Of a DNA stretch of 64,000 nt, positions 1-9,125 are shown in pieces. Origin of the DNA: JAADFF01 sp013153035 (GTDB lineage: Bacteria; Coprothermobacterota; Coprothermobacteria; Coprothermobacterales; JAADFF01). The translations under genes and the position numbers were made by a program. The notes beneath the pieces were generated by a model that saw only the letters and a list, made by a program, of their open reading frames with translations, ran no database searches and was not told the DNA's origin. Location: NCBI GenBank assembly GCA_026184435.1, contig CP046447.1. One strand, 5' to 3'. Each line of letters starts with the position of its first letter. Position 1 is the stretch's first letter.

Positions 1-192
1 TTCAGGAACACCTGTTGCCTTTGCGGGATCAAGTGTCTCAGGCTCTGTACCAAGGTTGTACCTTAGTACCATCTCTGCTTTCTGCTCTTGTCCCTGACTC
101 TGTTCTTGCTTCTGCTCTCCACAACCTACAAACATACCAAAGATAAGTCCGAAGACTAGAAGCAAGGTAAGAAATACTCTAAATTTTTTCAC
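1..192 (-). CDS. Oligopeptide ABC transporter substrate-binding lipoprotein, 3' part cut by window edge
   Basis: Only the first 64 codons are inside the window. Translation from the GTG at 192 gives a basic start (VKKFR), a hydrophobic segment and the lipobox FVGC, so the protein should be exported and anchored as a lipoprotein. A short Gln/Glu-rich linker follows. Then comes LRYNLGTEPETLDP, the opening strand typical of SBP_bac_5 (OppA/DppA) binding proteins. GGGGGAG lies six bases before the start. Peptide or other oligomer binding is inferred from the family; the ligand cannot be judged from this fragment. Confidence 0.82.
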   Translation of the reverse strand, partial: MKKFRVFLTLLLVFGLIFGMFVGCGEQKQEQSQGQEQKAEMVLRYNLGTEPETLDPAKATGVPE

Positions 193-229
193 TGCTACTC
201 CCCCTTTCGGAAGTTTTTTCACATAAAGT

Positions 230-257
230 ATTATACTAAAGATGCAACTATATGCAA
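230..257 (-). promoter_or_regulatory. Sigma70-like promoter for the oligopeptide-binding protein gene
   Basis: Read on the minus strand, TTGCAT is followed 16 bases later by TATAAT, about 38 bases before the GTG start at 192. It overlaps the ribosome-binding-site region of the divergent gene on the other strand. Confidence 0.5.
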
Positions 258-271
258 AAAGGAGGTCATTT

Positions 272-1354
272 ATGCGAAAATCAGGACAAGCAGATTTACC
301 ACTTCACGGGGGAAAAGCACCACGCTGGCTCTTCTCACGTATGGTAAGGTTAAGCAGGGTTTTTATAGAACTTGTACTCATAGAATTCGGACCTGACAAA
401 TTTATTGATATGCTATCTGACCCATACTGGTTTCAGGCATTCGGCAGTTTCCTTGGATTTGATTGGCACTCCTCAGGTCTAACAACAACAACACTCGGAG
501 CCATAAAAATGGCATTATCAGAACTTCCTCCCAACATCGGTATATTTATTGCCGGTGGCAAAGGTAAAACAATGCGCAAAACCCCTGTAGAAATAGAATA
601 TACAGCTAAGTATCTAAAAATCTCTCCAGAAAAGCTGAAGTCTATCAGTAAAATAGCCGCTAAAGTAGATAGTGCATGGATCCAAGATGGATATAATATT
701 TATCACCATAACATCATCTACACGTCCGATGGAAAATGGACTGTTATACAACAGGGCATGAATCCACAAAACAAATATGCACGAAGATACCATTGGCATT
801 ACAAACATATCAACGATACACTAACAACTCCTCATTCAGGAATTGATACCAAGGAATTAGAGAAAAAAGTATTCAATCTAACAACAAAGAAGTCAGAACC
901 TACCAAACAAAGCATTCTGCAATTGTTCCATGAGATAAAACCTTCTGAGATAGAAAGCATATTCAAGAGTCTATCGGAAAAACAAAATAGCCTTTTTATG
1001 CCTGCACATCACGATGTTCGTCTAAAGTTCAGTGGCAATTTAAAAAAGGTTATTCTCTCTACATATGAGAATCCACCTAAAAATATACATGAACTGGCAC
1101 TTTCCAAACTTGGCCCAGCTTCTACACGAGCTCTAGCAATGGCTGCCTCGTTACTATATGGTTCTGATATAGACTTTACCGACCCAGCTGTATATTCTTA
1201 TGCACACGGTGGTAAAGATGGGCATCCATATCCTGTGAATATTAAGATATATGAAAACACAATAGCCATACTTGAAAAAATAGCCCGCTCACCGGGAGAA
1301 GAAAGCAAGCGAGCTAGAAAAATCCTCCAACAACTAGCTAATCTTCTCAAATAA
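272..1354 (+). CDS. DUF763 family protein
   Basis: A 360-residue soluble protein starting at the ATG at 272, five bases after GGAGGT; an in-frame ATG at 242 has no ribosome-binding site. The N-terminus MRKSGQADLPLHGGKAP and the later GSFLGFDWHSSG and FIAGGKGKT stretches are hallmarks of DUF763, a family I know from archaea and thermophilic bacteria. Its function is not established. A second conserved block, LGPASTRALAMAASLLYG, lies near residue 290. No signal peptide or membrane segment is visible. It stands alone on the plus strand, and its last 21 bases overlap the end of a convergent small gene. Confidence 0.85.
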   Translation: MRKSGQADLPLHGGKAPRWLFSRMVRLSRVFIELVLIEFGPDKFIDMLSDPYWFQAFGSFLGFDWHSSGLTTTTLGAIKMALSELPPNIGIFIAGGKGKTMRKTPVEIEYTAKYLKISPEKLKSISKIAAKVDSAWIQDGYNIYHHNIIYTSDGKWTVIQQGMNPQNKYARRYHWHYKHINDTLTTPHSGIDTKELEKKVFNLTTKKSEPTKQSILQLFHEIKPSEIESIFKSLSEKQNSLFMPAHHDVRLKFSGNLKKVILSTYENPPKNIHELALSKLGPASTRALAMAASLLYGSDIDFTDPAVYSYAHGGKDGHPYPVNIKIYENTIAILEKIARSPGEESKRARKILQQLANLLK

Positions 1355-1591
1355 TGATTCTATATGTTTTAGTAGGTCATCGGCAACACCGGAAATATCA
1401 TCTTTTTGTCCGACGGCTCTATATATTTCTGCAGAAAAAACAATGCCATTATCAACTTCTTCCTCAGGAATCCAAAAAGCACCGACTAGTTCATTTTCAT
1501 GTTCATAAAATCTCACTAAAACTTCCTGGTCCTTGACTCTTACAATTCCATAAGCCTTTTTTTCTGCCAGCTTCTTTAAGAAATCTATCAT
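1334..1591 (-). CDS. Small hypothetical protein (85 aa)
   Basis: Unrecognised. The ATG at 1591 is preceded by GGAGGTG at good spacing and is preferred over an in-frame GTG at 1600. The product begins MIDFLKKLAEKKAYG, is charged and soluble, and looks like one small alpha/beta domain (strands around IVRVKDQEVLVRFY, ending in a helix). Its last 21 bases overlap the convergent DUF763 gene. It lies just after the hairpin that follows the EF-G-like gene, so it may be read by leaky termination or from its own promoter. No function is proposed. Confidence 0.6.
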   Translation of the reverse strand: MIDFLKKLAEKKAYGIVRVKDQEVLVRFYEHENELVGAFWIPEEEVDNGIVFSAEIYRAVGQKDDISGVADDLLKHIESLFEKIS

Positions 1592-1613
1592 AGCTCCCAC
1601 CTCCTAAAAGACA

Positions 1614-1642
1614 ATAGGGGCTACCGATTTGGTAGCCCCTAT
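1614..1642 (-). terminator. Hairpin after EF-G-like gene
   Basis: ATAGGGGCTACC and GGTAGCCCCTAT form a 12-bp perfect stem with a 5-base loop just downstream of the EF-G-like stop codon. The following tract on the minus strand (TGTCTTTT) is only moderately T-rich, so it may terminate partially and let some transcription into the 85-aa gene. Confidence 0.6.
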
Positions 1643-1663
1643 ATTATAAGGTATAACTTACAC

Positions 1664-3652
1664 TTAGTCTTCTTCTTTCTGAGACTCTGCTATAATCTTT
1701 TCTGCCATATGAGCAGGCACTTCGGCATAGTGGTCAAATTCCATCTGGAATGTGCCTCTGCCACCGGTGATAGATCTTATGGCACGGGCATAATCCATAA
1801 GCTCAGCATAAGGAACCTCAGCTATAATAACTTGATATTTACCCTCTGTATCCATGCCTATAATACGACCACGTCTAGAGTTGATATCTCCCATAATATC
1901 ACCAACATAGTCCTTGGGCACTTTAACAGTAAGCTTGTAGATTGGCTCAAGAAGTATTGGTTTAGCATTCATCATAGCCTCTTGGAATGCCAGAGAACCA
2001 GCCACCTGGAAGGCATAATCTGAGGAATCAACAGGATGCTCTTTACCATCAAATAGTTTCACATGAACATCAACAACAGGATAACCTGCAATAACTCCCT
2101 TAGCCATACGCTCTCTTACACCTTTATCTACAGATGGGATATATGTACGGGATATAGCACCACCAAATATAGCATCTTCAAACTCATAACCTTTTCCTCT
2201 TTCAAGAGGCCAAATCTCTATGTGAACAACAGCATATTGACCATGTCCACCTGTTTGCTTAACGAATTTACCGACAGCTTTGGCCCTACCCTTTATGGTT
2301 TCTCTATAAGGTACCTTACGTGGAACAAGATTGACATCAACATGATACTTATTATGCAACCTCTCAAGAAGAAGTTTCTGCTGAACATCACCTTGTAAGT
2401 TCACCACAGTCTGATGCATTTCTGTGTCATAGAATGTCTCAAACGATGGATCTTCCTCATTACATTTATGCAATGCCTGTAAAAGTTTCTCCTGGTCAGT
2501 CTTGGTTTTAGGTTCTATGGCGATAGGCATAATAGGCTGTGGATACGGTATCTTGGTAAGCTCTACAGGGTTATTGGGGTCTGTAAGTATCTGATTGGCA
2601 GATATCTCTTCTACCTTTGTAATAGCTCCCATATCACCAGGCCCAATCTCATCAATTTCTGTGAGCTCCTTACCTAAAATTTCATAAATATGGTTGATAC
2701 GTACCTGTGCTCCTGTATCTTTAACAAGAACAGTATCACCTTTCTTTAGAGAACCGCCAAATACCCTAAAGAGAACAATTTTACCAATATATGTATCTAT
2801 ATAAACTTTAAATGTAATAGCACCAAATGGCTGCTCTATCAGAGGTTTGTCAGCAGTATATGCTTTCTCCCATATACGCTCTGCAGGGGATGGAACATCT
2901 TCTTTGATTACCTTCAAAAGCTCATCTATACCGATATCTTTCTCGACAGAGCCAGGAATAACAGGAATAAAATTGCCCTCAAGGAATGCTTCCTTCATAG
3001 CCCTTCCTATTTCTTCCTTGGTAATCTCCTCACCGCCAAGATACTTTTCCATAATTTCATCGTCTATCTCAACGACAAGGTCCATAACCCTTTCCTTCAG
3101 CTCATCGGCAAGAGCTTGAACTTCCTCGGGAAATTCATCGGAAAATATAGATACAAGCCCCTTAAAGTTTGGTCCTTCCCCTACTGGAAGATAAAGGGGC
3201 ATTGCTTTCTTTCCAAAGGCATTCCAAATAACCTCAAGGTACTCTCTAAAGTTTACCCCTTCTTTATCCATCTTATTGACAAAGATAATACGGGGCATAT
3301 CATGATCTTCTCCACGATCCCACAATCTCTCTGCCTGTACACCTACTTCACGGGCAGAAATATCAAGAACAAAAATAGCCGTCTCACTAACATGAAGGGC
3401 TGCACATGCCTCACCGGCAAAGTCTAAATAACCGGGAGTGTCAATCATGTTAACCTTAACACCTTCATACTCAAATGGAAGCAGTGTTAAATTAACAGAC
3501 ATGCCGTGCTCTTTTTCAAAATCGTCGAAGTCGGAGATACCGGGAGCCTTAATCTTGCCTACCTTCATAAGTATTTTCTCGGCAAGGGCAGTTTTACCAG
3601 TGCCGTGATGTCCAACAAGGGCTACATTACGAATAGTTTTAGGGTCTCTCAT
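1664..3652 (-). CDS. Elongation factor G-like GTPase (EF-G paralogue)
   Basis: A 662-residue translational GTPase distinct from the canonical fusA at 44010-46106 (698 aa). The G1 loop is GHHGTGKT, unlike AHIDAGKT in true EF-G; G3 DTPG and G4 NKMD are intact. Domain II, the domain III/IV region (FVKQTGGHGQYAVV) and the C-terminal NSRRGRI and GRGTFQMEFDHY blocks show the full five-domain layout. It matches the 'EF-G-like' subfamily, often a second copy in bacterial genomes, whose exact step is not settled. AGGAGG lies nine bases before the ATG. It is the last large gene of the leftward pcm-DUF2284-argR operon. Confidence 0.88.
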   Translation of the reverse strand: MRDPKTIRNVALVGHHGTGKTALAEKILMKVGKIKAPGISDFDDFEKEHGMSVNLTLLPFEYEGVKVNMIDTPGYLDFAGEACAALHVSETAIFVLDISAREVGVQAERLWDRGEDHDMPRIIFVNKMDKEGVNFREYLEVIWNAFGKKAMPLYLPVGEGPNFKGLVSIFSDEFPEEVQALADELKERVMDLVVEIDDEIMEKYLGGEEITKEEIGRAMKEAFLEGNFIPVIPGSVEKDIGIDELLKVIKEDVPSPAERIWEKAYTADKPLIEQPFGAITFKVYIDTYIGKIVLFRVFGGSLKKGDTVLVKDTGAQVRINHIYEILGKELTEIDEIGPGDMGAITKVEEISANQILTDPNNPVELTKIPYPQPIMPIAIEPKTKTDQEKLLQALHKCNEEDPSFETFYDTEMHQTVVNLQGDVQQKLLLERLHNKYHVDVNLVPRKVPYRETIKGRAKAVGKFVKQTGGHGQYAVVHIEIWPLERGKGYEFEDAIFGGAISRTYIPSVDKGVRERMAKGVIAGYPVVDVHVKLFDGKEHPVDSSDYAFQVAGSLAFQEAMMNAKPILLEPIYKLTVKVPKDYVGDIMGDINSRRGRIIGMDTEGKYQVIIAEVPYAELMDYARAIRSITGGRGTFQMEFDHYAEVPAHMAEKIIAESQKEED

Positions 3653-3676
3653 AAAGCATCGCCTCCTATTTGATTT

Positions 3677-4195
3677 TTACTCTTCTTCGTCCTCCAGCGA
3701 CATAGTATCGTCTGGGTTGAATTCAACAATTTTCTGGAGGGTACTAACAACTTCTGCTGCATTACTTCCTTCTTTAAGAAGGAAGAAGATCGTGTCATCT
3801 CCTGCCACACTACCGGCTATCTGTGGCAGAGATAAAGATTCAATAGCCCTAGCAACGGCACTGGCTGTTCCCGGTATTACCTTAACGAGCAATATAGGGC
3901 TGTTATACTCAAACGATGTAACAGCACGGCGAATAATTTCTATAACACGTTCATTAACTCCTTCAACAGCATAATCCTGAATCATATAGCGATATTCGCC
4001 AGTAGGAAGTGCAACTCTCACAGCACCAATACGCTTGAGGTCTCTGGAAATAGTACTCTGAGTGGCATTAAAACCTGCCTCACGAAGTTTATCTACAATT
4101 TCTTTCTGGGATCCCAAAAACTCTTCTTTAAGAAGTTTCTGGAGGTACATTAAACGCTTCTTTGTGCTCTTTCTCGAGCGCGAGCTGTCTGTCAC
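3677..4195 (-). CDS. argR: Arginine repressor ArgR
   Basis: About 172 residues with the two ArgR domains. The N-terminal winged helix includes LQKLLKEEFLGSQKEIV and the recognition region TQSTISRDLKRIGAVRV. The C-terminal arginine-binding, hexamerising domain has PGTASAVARAIE and the AGDDTIFF motif. The GTG at 4195 is chosen because AAAGGAG is eight bases upstream; an ATG two codons earlier sits too close to it. ArgR proteins bind ARG boxes with arginine as co-repressor. No arginine genes lie nearby, so its targets must be elsewhere. It is placed between DUF2284 and the EF-G-like gene. Confidence 0.9.
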   Translation of the reverse strand: MTDSSRSRKSTKKRLMYLQKLLKEEFLGSQKEIVDKLREAGFNATQSTISRDLKRIGAVRVALPTGEYRYMIQDYAVEGVNERVIEIIRRAVTSFEYNSPILLVKVIPGTASAVARAIESLSLPQIAGSVAGDDTIFFLLKEGSNAAEVVSTLQKIVEFNPDDTMSLEDEEE

Positions 4196-4228
4196 TCTCA
4201 TCACTCCTTTTTCATAAATATTCACTAA

Positions 4229-4756
4229 TCACTCTAAGAGTATTATACTGAATAATCGTCTCGTATGCAAATAAATATTCACTTTATCAATTTCACTTGT
4301 TCGTTCTTGCAAATATGAAATAAGTTCCACTCCCATAGCAGATACAGAAGGACGCACATCCTGAGGGCGATAACATTCATGTGGCATACCACACACTTTG
4401 CATAGACGACACGATCCCGGGAAGAGGGGAAAGACATAATAAAAACCCATGTCTTGAAGTTTTCTCTGAATGTTTATTAATTTATATTGGAAATTTCTCT
4501 TATACATATCGAAGTCTTCATCGAATTCATCCTGCGTTGTCACTAGAACAAACCTACTATAACTTTGCCAGAACCTTACAATATCCTCATAAGTACCAGT
4601 ATAAGGAGGACAAGAAGGATAATTACCATACTCCTTGCAACCAAACTTACACATGTACAAGGGCTTTATAGAAATAGGAAGATGGCTAATTTCATCAATA
4701 CTAATAGGTTCAAGTCCTTCCGCTTTTACAATCTGAAAAATATAATCATCTTTCAT
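4229..4756 (-). CDS. DUF2284 predicted metal-binding protein
   Basis: A 175-residue protein with a cysteine-rich pattern: CKFGCKEYGNYPSCPPYT near residue 37, then CRLCKVCGMPHEC near 117. This is the signature of DUF2284, a small predicted metal (probably Fe-S) binding family. The role is unknown. Its ATG overlaps the stop codon of the upstream pcm gene in an ATGA arrangement, so the two are translationally coupled. Confidence 0.78.
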   Translation of the reverse strand: MKDDYIFQIVKAEGLEPISIDEISHLPISIKPLYMCKFGCKEYGNYPSCPPYTGTYEDIVRFWQSYSRFVLVTTQDEFDEDFDMYKRNFQYKLINIQRKLQDMGFYYVFPLFPGSCRLCKVCGMPHECYRPQDVRPSVSAMGVELISYLQERTSEIDKVNIYLHTRRLFSIILLE

Positions 4757-5343
4757 CGCAGTGGTACAAACCTCACGGGATATAGCGTTTCCACCTTATC
4801 ACCTTCAAACGTTTTCTCTATCTTCATAAGATACTGAATTCTTTCATCACCAACAGGAACAATCATAATTCCTCCCTCTTTTAACTGGTCAAGGAGCTCT
4901 ATAGGAATATCCTCGGCATGGGCGAAAACCAAGATTTTATCAAAAGGCGCATACTCAGGAAGACCTAATACATCACCTGCAAGAAATACATGTACATTGT
5001 CAAAAGATGACAGATTTTCCTTGGCCAGCTGGTACAGCTCTGGTATCTTTTCCACAGTGTACACATCTGCACCTAAGGTTGCCATGATAGATGCTGCAAA
5101 TCCCGTACCTGTACCAATTTCTAAAACCTTATCTCCTCTTTTGATATCGGCACGACATATCATATCCGCAATAAGAGAAGGCTGTGAAGTAGTTTGGCCA
5201 TAGCCTATAGGAAGTGGCATATCATGATCGGCATATTTCCGATAAGCACGAGGCAAAAACTGCCTTCTATCTATCTCTTCAAATGCCTTTATAATCTCGG
5301 GTCTATCAGCACATACACGTTTAACATTCTCTATATAAGACAT
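4753..5343 (-). CDS. pcm: Protein-L-isoaspartate O-methyltransferase family
   Basis: A 196-residue class I SAM-dependent methyltransferase. The SAM loop VLEIGTGTGFAASIMA is near residue 80. Upstream is PIGYGQTTSQPSLIADM, the substrate and active-site motif of PCMT enzymes, which start repair of damaged aspartyl/asparaginyl residues. The ATG at 5343 follows GGAGGGG by five bases. It is the first gene of the leftward operon ending with the EF-G-like gene. Protein repair fits a thermophile; that link is inference. Confidence 0.88.
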   Translation of the reverse strand: MSYIENVKRVCADRPEIIKAFEEIDRRQFLPRAYRKYADHDMPLPIGYGQTTSQPSLIADMICRADIKRGDKVLEIGTGTGFAASIMATLGADVYTVEKIPELYQLAKENLSSFDNVHVFLAGDVLGLPEYAPFDKILVFAHAEDIPIELLDQLKEGGIMIVPVGDERIQYLMKIEKTFEGDKVETLYPVRFVPLR

Positions 5344-5405
5344 GTGCACCCCTCCTTTTAAAACACCCTCTTATAGTAATATATATTCATAAGGAGGTAT
5401 TCGCC

Positions 5406-8400
5406 TTGAGTTTTTTGGAGATAGACGAACAAAGCGACTTTACATGGCTAGAAAATTGGCAAAAAGCCTCATCTATTTCGGATATTATCGCCAATTTAGA
5501 TAATATAGATAATATAAAAAAGAATAGTTGGCCTGTTGAAAACCTTTCTCTAGGGGAGTCTCTTGCCACTATATCTTATTTATATGAATTAAAAAATGTA
5601 GATATACCGCTCCCACTTGCCCTTGATAGTATTGTATGGACAGATACAGGTTTGATACTATTGCCATCTGAACACCTGCTTAAAAGCAGAGAAGTTAAAG
5701 AATTTGCCAATAAAGTAGCCATTGATGCTATCTCCAAATGGAAAGGACATAGTCCTTTGCTATCAGAGCTGTTCAAAACTTTGCAATCCCAGGGATTAGA
5801 TGGCATTGACAATATTGTAAGTAAGGAGCAACTTAAACAGTGGAAACTGCTCAGGCCGATTATACCGGAATATATTGATGTACTAGCCCATCAATTTCTC
5901 GAAGAAAGTAGTGGCAATCTTATAACATTTACCGGATTGGAAGGGGAAGGAGAAAGACTTGTAATATCAGCACTTATCAAAAACTTGAGAAATAGAAGCT
6001 TTGTTGTCATTACCGTTCCTGCAGGTGGTTCTTATAAAACCATGGTGGAATCCTTATTAGGCGGACTTGTTAAACTCATCCCTAGAAATACCATTAAATC
6101 TATCTTATCCATGTATGACGGTAATGTGGGCAGAATCCTTTCTAAATACACAAACATAACCTATAAGGGACCATCTGGTATACTCATACCTCAAATGGAA
6201 GGTTATTGGATAGGGCTTACAGTTAGTCAATTACTAAAACTTATCGACAAACCTGTTGCTGTAATTTTTGAAAATTATATTGACTCAGCTCGTAAAAAAA
6301 GTGTATGGGAAGCCTTGTCTTACGCTAAAGATGGTTTGTTTATTAGGAAGGATCCAGAAGGAACCCCTATTTTTCCACTAATGGACCCTGAAGAAGTCAG
6401 CGCTATAGCCAATCGCATGAACCTACCAGATATAGACCCTCTAACCCTATATAGTCTTTCCGAAGGCAAAACAAGCAGCGTTGTTAGCATATTAAGGATA
6501 CTTCATTATCTTGACGAACATATGACAACAGCTATAAAAGATAAATTCTCCCTCATAGAAAAACTTGGTGAGAAACTCAAACCAGAAACTATAAAATATA
6601 TAGCTGCAGCATTTGGAAGCAAACATACAGAAATACCATCAACCTTACTAAAAGGCATAAACACCTATCAAGATCTACTCCACATTGTAGAAAGCGGTCT
6701 TATTGACCTATATGGCGACCTTGCAACCATTGCAGACAACCATCTGTTGTCAAATATTATAAAAAACGCAGATGAGAGAATTTCTATTAGCAGACAACTC
6801 ATCAGAAAAAGCAAACTCACACTGCCCATAATATACCATTTCTTAGACGAAGTTGATAATCTATCGGATAAGGGCAAACTAATACTCCTAAAACTCAGTG
6901 GTGCACTGCTTCACAAGCTGAGAAGTGATAACCTTGCAGAGGCTCTTGAACTTGCTTGGGAAATGGAAAAACGATTCGGGGATTTACTTTTAGAATACCC
7001 TCGTTATTACCTGTTAATAGGACATGTATTCATGCTAAATGGCAGAAGAGAAAGGGGTTATGAAATATTCTCTGCTGTACGCATGTTTCACGGTGATACC
7101 CCATGGCTTCTTACACATATTTTATACTATGCTTTTCCTATGCTTACAAATGGTATAGGATGGGAAGAGATACACAACATACTTACCAACTTAAAAGTAG
7201 ACAGAGGTCCTTGCATAGAATACCTCATCAGAGATAGCATCATAAGGTTTAAGCTAAGACATAACAAAGACATATCACCTGAAGAGATGAATAATCTTCA
7301 CAAAGCATACAAGCAATGTCCTGTATTTATAGAACATACTTTTCGATACAGAGATATTCTCATGCACATATATGCCAGAAACAAACAATACGATAGTGCC
7401 CTTTCAGAAGCTATCAAACTAAAAGATGCCTTCACAGAAAAAGAGCCATATCTTATGGCATATGGCATGTTTACTACAGGCATGTATTTAACGCTATCTG
7501 GTGGAAATCTATGGCTGGCAACATACTATCTAGAACGCTCCTTTGAATACTTCATTTATTACTACAATGTTGAGGCATTCCTAGCCATAGGCATGGCTAT
7601 ACAGTGGAAAGCCCAAATGCTCAGTCGCAGCGAATTTGAAGAATATATCAATACCCTGCTAGCCCTCATCGATATCGAAGGACTTATACTCTATGACAGA
7701 GATTATATCTATCTATCCATAGCCCTTGCATACCATCTATATGGTATGCAAGGAGTGGCAAACAGTTTCTTATCCATGGTATCCAAAGAAGTGGTGTTTA
7801 ATAACGGTGGCGATATCACAAGAGGAAGTATGCACCTATACAACCTGCTTACAGAGGCAGCACCTACAGAAAACTTACCCTACTCTGAACACTACACCTA
7901 CGATATGAACCAATATGAAATAACAGAAGATTTACCTAATCCCCCTCACTTACTTGTCGCAGACATGATTAAAAGTGGGAAGCCAAGAACCGTTAATCAA
8001 GATATAGAATCACTGACAAAACTTTCCAAGCATCTTTACAAAAACGGATTTAAACTCCTATCTGCTTATATACATGCTCTTATAGGCAAAAAGGCTATAA
8101 ATTCTGCAAGGGAAATTGCCAACTTCCACTTTAGAAGAGCCAAACACCTGTTTGATATATTAGATTCGAAATGGTCTGATATAGTACTTGAAGAAATAGA
8201 GATGTCTGACCCATTTTATGCCCTCGCCATAAAAACTGCTATGGAGGTAGAAAAAGGTAACCTCATAGGTGGTTCAGATGCCACAGAGATTATAGAAATG
8301 TTCATCGAAACTATACGAATCATGCAGAGTGAGAATGAGGTACTGGAGCAAATCATTACACTAATCGAGGCATTTACAGGCTGTGATAATCCCATCAGTG

Positions 8401-8729
8401 CTAGCACAGACTTCCTTACCAGTGCTCTCACAATATGGGGAGCTTCCCGTGGTTGGATATATCTTGAGAGTCAAGGAACACCCAAGCTGTGGATACACAT
8501 AAACATTCAAGGAACAGATGAAGAGGATTTTCTCATGCTTCCGATGGCTATGAAAGAGAGTATCGTCTCCAAGACAGGTAATTTCGTCGGTGCTATTATC
8601 AAAGAAGAAGACATCATTCTAAAGATCTATTTGGAAGCAGATGACAAGCAAAAATTTGGAAAAAACCATTTATTTGTCCTATCAAGAAGTGGAGATGCCC
8701 TACTTCACTTCTTAAGAAGCCACATATAG
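5406..8729 (+). CDS. Large STAND/AAA-like protein with degenerate P-loop, helical repeats and GAF-like C-terminus
   Basis: An 1107-residue protein starting with TTG at 5406, nine bases after AAGGAGGT. I do not recognise it as a named family. Residues about 45-95 weakly recall a protein-kinase-like lobe, as found at the front of some bacterial signalling ATPases. Residues 172-185 (ITFTGLEGEGERLV) sit where a Walker A loop is expected but lack the GK[ST]. Residues 283-290 (PVAVIFEN) look like a Walker B strand with the DD/DE lost. From about 480 to 950 the sequence is helical, resembling TPR arrays of MalT/STAND proteins. The last 150 residues (TIWGASRGWIYLES) resemble a GAF domain. No signal peptide, membrane segment or output enzyme is visible. 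A sensor/scaffold role is inference. Confidence 0.6.
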   Translation: MSFLEIDEQSDFTWLENWQKASSISDIIANLDNIDNIKKNSWPVENLSLGESLATISYLYELKNVDIPLPLALDSIVWTDTGLILLPSEHLLKSREVKEFANKVAIDAISKWKGHSPLLSELFKTLQSQGLDGIDNIVSKEQLKQWKLLRPIIPEYIDVLAHQFLEESSGNLITFTGLEGEGERLVISALIKNLRNRSFVVITVPAGGSYKTMVESLLGGLVKLIPRNTIKSILSMYDGNVGRILSKYTNITYKGPSGILIPQMEGYWIGLTVSQLLKLIDKPVAVIFENYIDSARKKSVWEALSYAKDGLFIRKDPEGTPIFPLMDPEEVSAIANRMNLPDIDPLTLYSLSEGKTSSVVSILRILHYLDEHMTTAIKDKFSLIEKLGEKLKPETIKYIAAAFGSKHTEIPSTLLKGINTYQDLLHIVESGLIDLYGDLATIADNHLLSNIIKNADERISISRQLIRKSKLTLPIIYHFLDEVDNLSDKGKLILLKLSGALLHKLRSDNLAEALELAWEMEKRFGDLLLEYPRYYLLIGHVFMLNGRRERGYEIFSAVRMFHGDTPWLLTHILYYAFPMLTNGIGWEEIHNILTNLKVDRGPCIEYLIRDSIIRFKLRHNKDISPEEMNNLHKAYKQCPVFIEHTFRYRDILMHIYARNKQYDSALSEAIKLKDAFTEKEPYLMAYGMFTTGMYLTLSGGNLWLATYYLERSFEYFIYYYNVEAFLAIGMAIQWKAQMLSRSEFEEYINTLLALIDIEGLILYDRDYIYLSIALAYHLYGMQGVANSFLSMVSKEVVFNNGGDITRGSMHLYNLLTEAAPTENLPYSEHYTYDMNQYEITEDLPNPPHLLVADMIKSGKPRTVNQDIESLTKLSKHLYKNGFKLLSAYIHALIGKKAINSAREIANFHFRRAKHLFDILDSKWSDIVLEEIEMSDPFYALAIKTAMEVEKGNLIGGSDATEIIEMFIETIRIMQSENEVLEQIITLIEAFTGCDNPISASTDFLTSALTIWGASRGWIYLESQGTPKLWIHINIQGTDEEDFLMLPMAMKESIVSKTGNFVGAIIKEEDIILKIYLEADDKQKFGKNHLFVLSRSGDALLHFLRSHI

Positions 8730-8746
8730 GAATAGGGCATCTCCAC
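8689..8746. repeat. 14-bp inverted repeat spanning the stop codon of the large gene
   Basis: GTGGAGATGCCCTA at 8689-8702 is the exact reverse complement of 8733-8746. The 30-base loop contains the palindrome CTTCTTAAGAAG and the stop codon at 8727-8729. It lies between convergent genes and could act as a two-way terminator, although neither side has a good T-run. Confidence 0.6.
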
Positions 8747-8753
8747 CTTATAC

Positions 8754-9125
8754 TTACTTCTGCATATTCTGTAGTCTTATCATTTTACTTCTATCCCAGA
8801 AGTAGTAGATAATACCAAATACCATACCCCACATAGCTGAATTGGTAATGGTATAACCCATCACATAAGAGATAATACCCACGCCAATACCAACGGCCAA
8901 TCCTCTAATAAGTAAGGTTTTGGCCATGCCCACCTTATATTTCAGCCAGAACTCCATGGCACTAAGCACTATAAAGATACCAATAATAATGCCAAAGCGG
9001 GTATACAGCTCTGAACCGGTAAAACCATTTTGTTTTAAACTATCCCACACAAGCCATGCAACAATGCCGGCAAAGAGCAGATAGCTAACAACAAGAATAC
9101 CTATGATTTTTTTTATATCCTTCAA
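8754..9125 (-). CDS. Small integral membrane protein downstream of the calcium-type ATPase
   Basis: 123 residues with four predicted hydrophobic segments (about 7-27, 43-60, 70-90 and 92-110) and a basic C-terminus. The TTG start at 9125 overlaps the TGA of the P-type ATPase and has AAGGAGGT seven bases upstream within the ATPase gene, so it is translationally coupled. No family recognised. The tight coupling suggests an accessory role to the pump, as inference only. Confidence 0.65.
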   Translation of the reverse strand: MKDIKKIIGILVVSYLLFAGIVAWLVWDSLKQNGFTGSELYTRFGIIIGIFIVLSAMEFWLKYKVGMAKTLLIRGLAVGIGVGIISYVMGYTITNSAMWGMVFGIIYYFWDRSKMIRLQNMQK

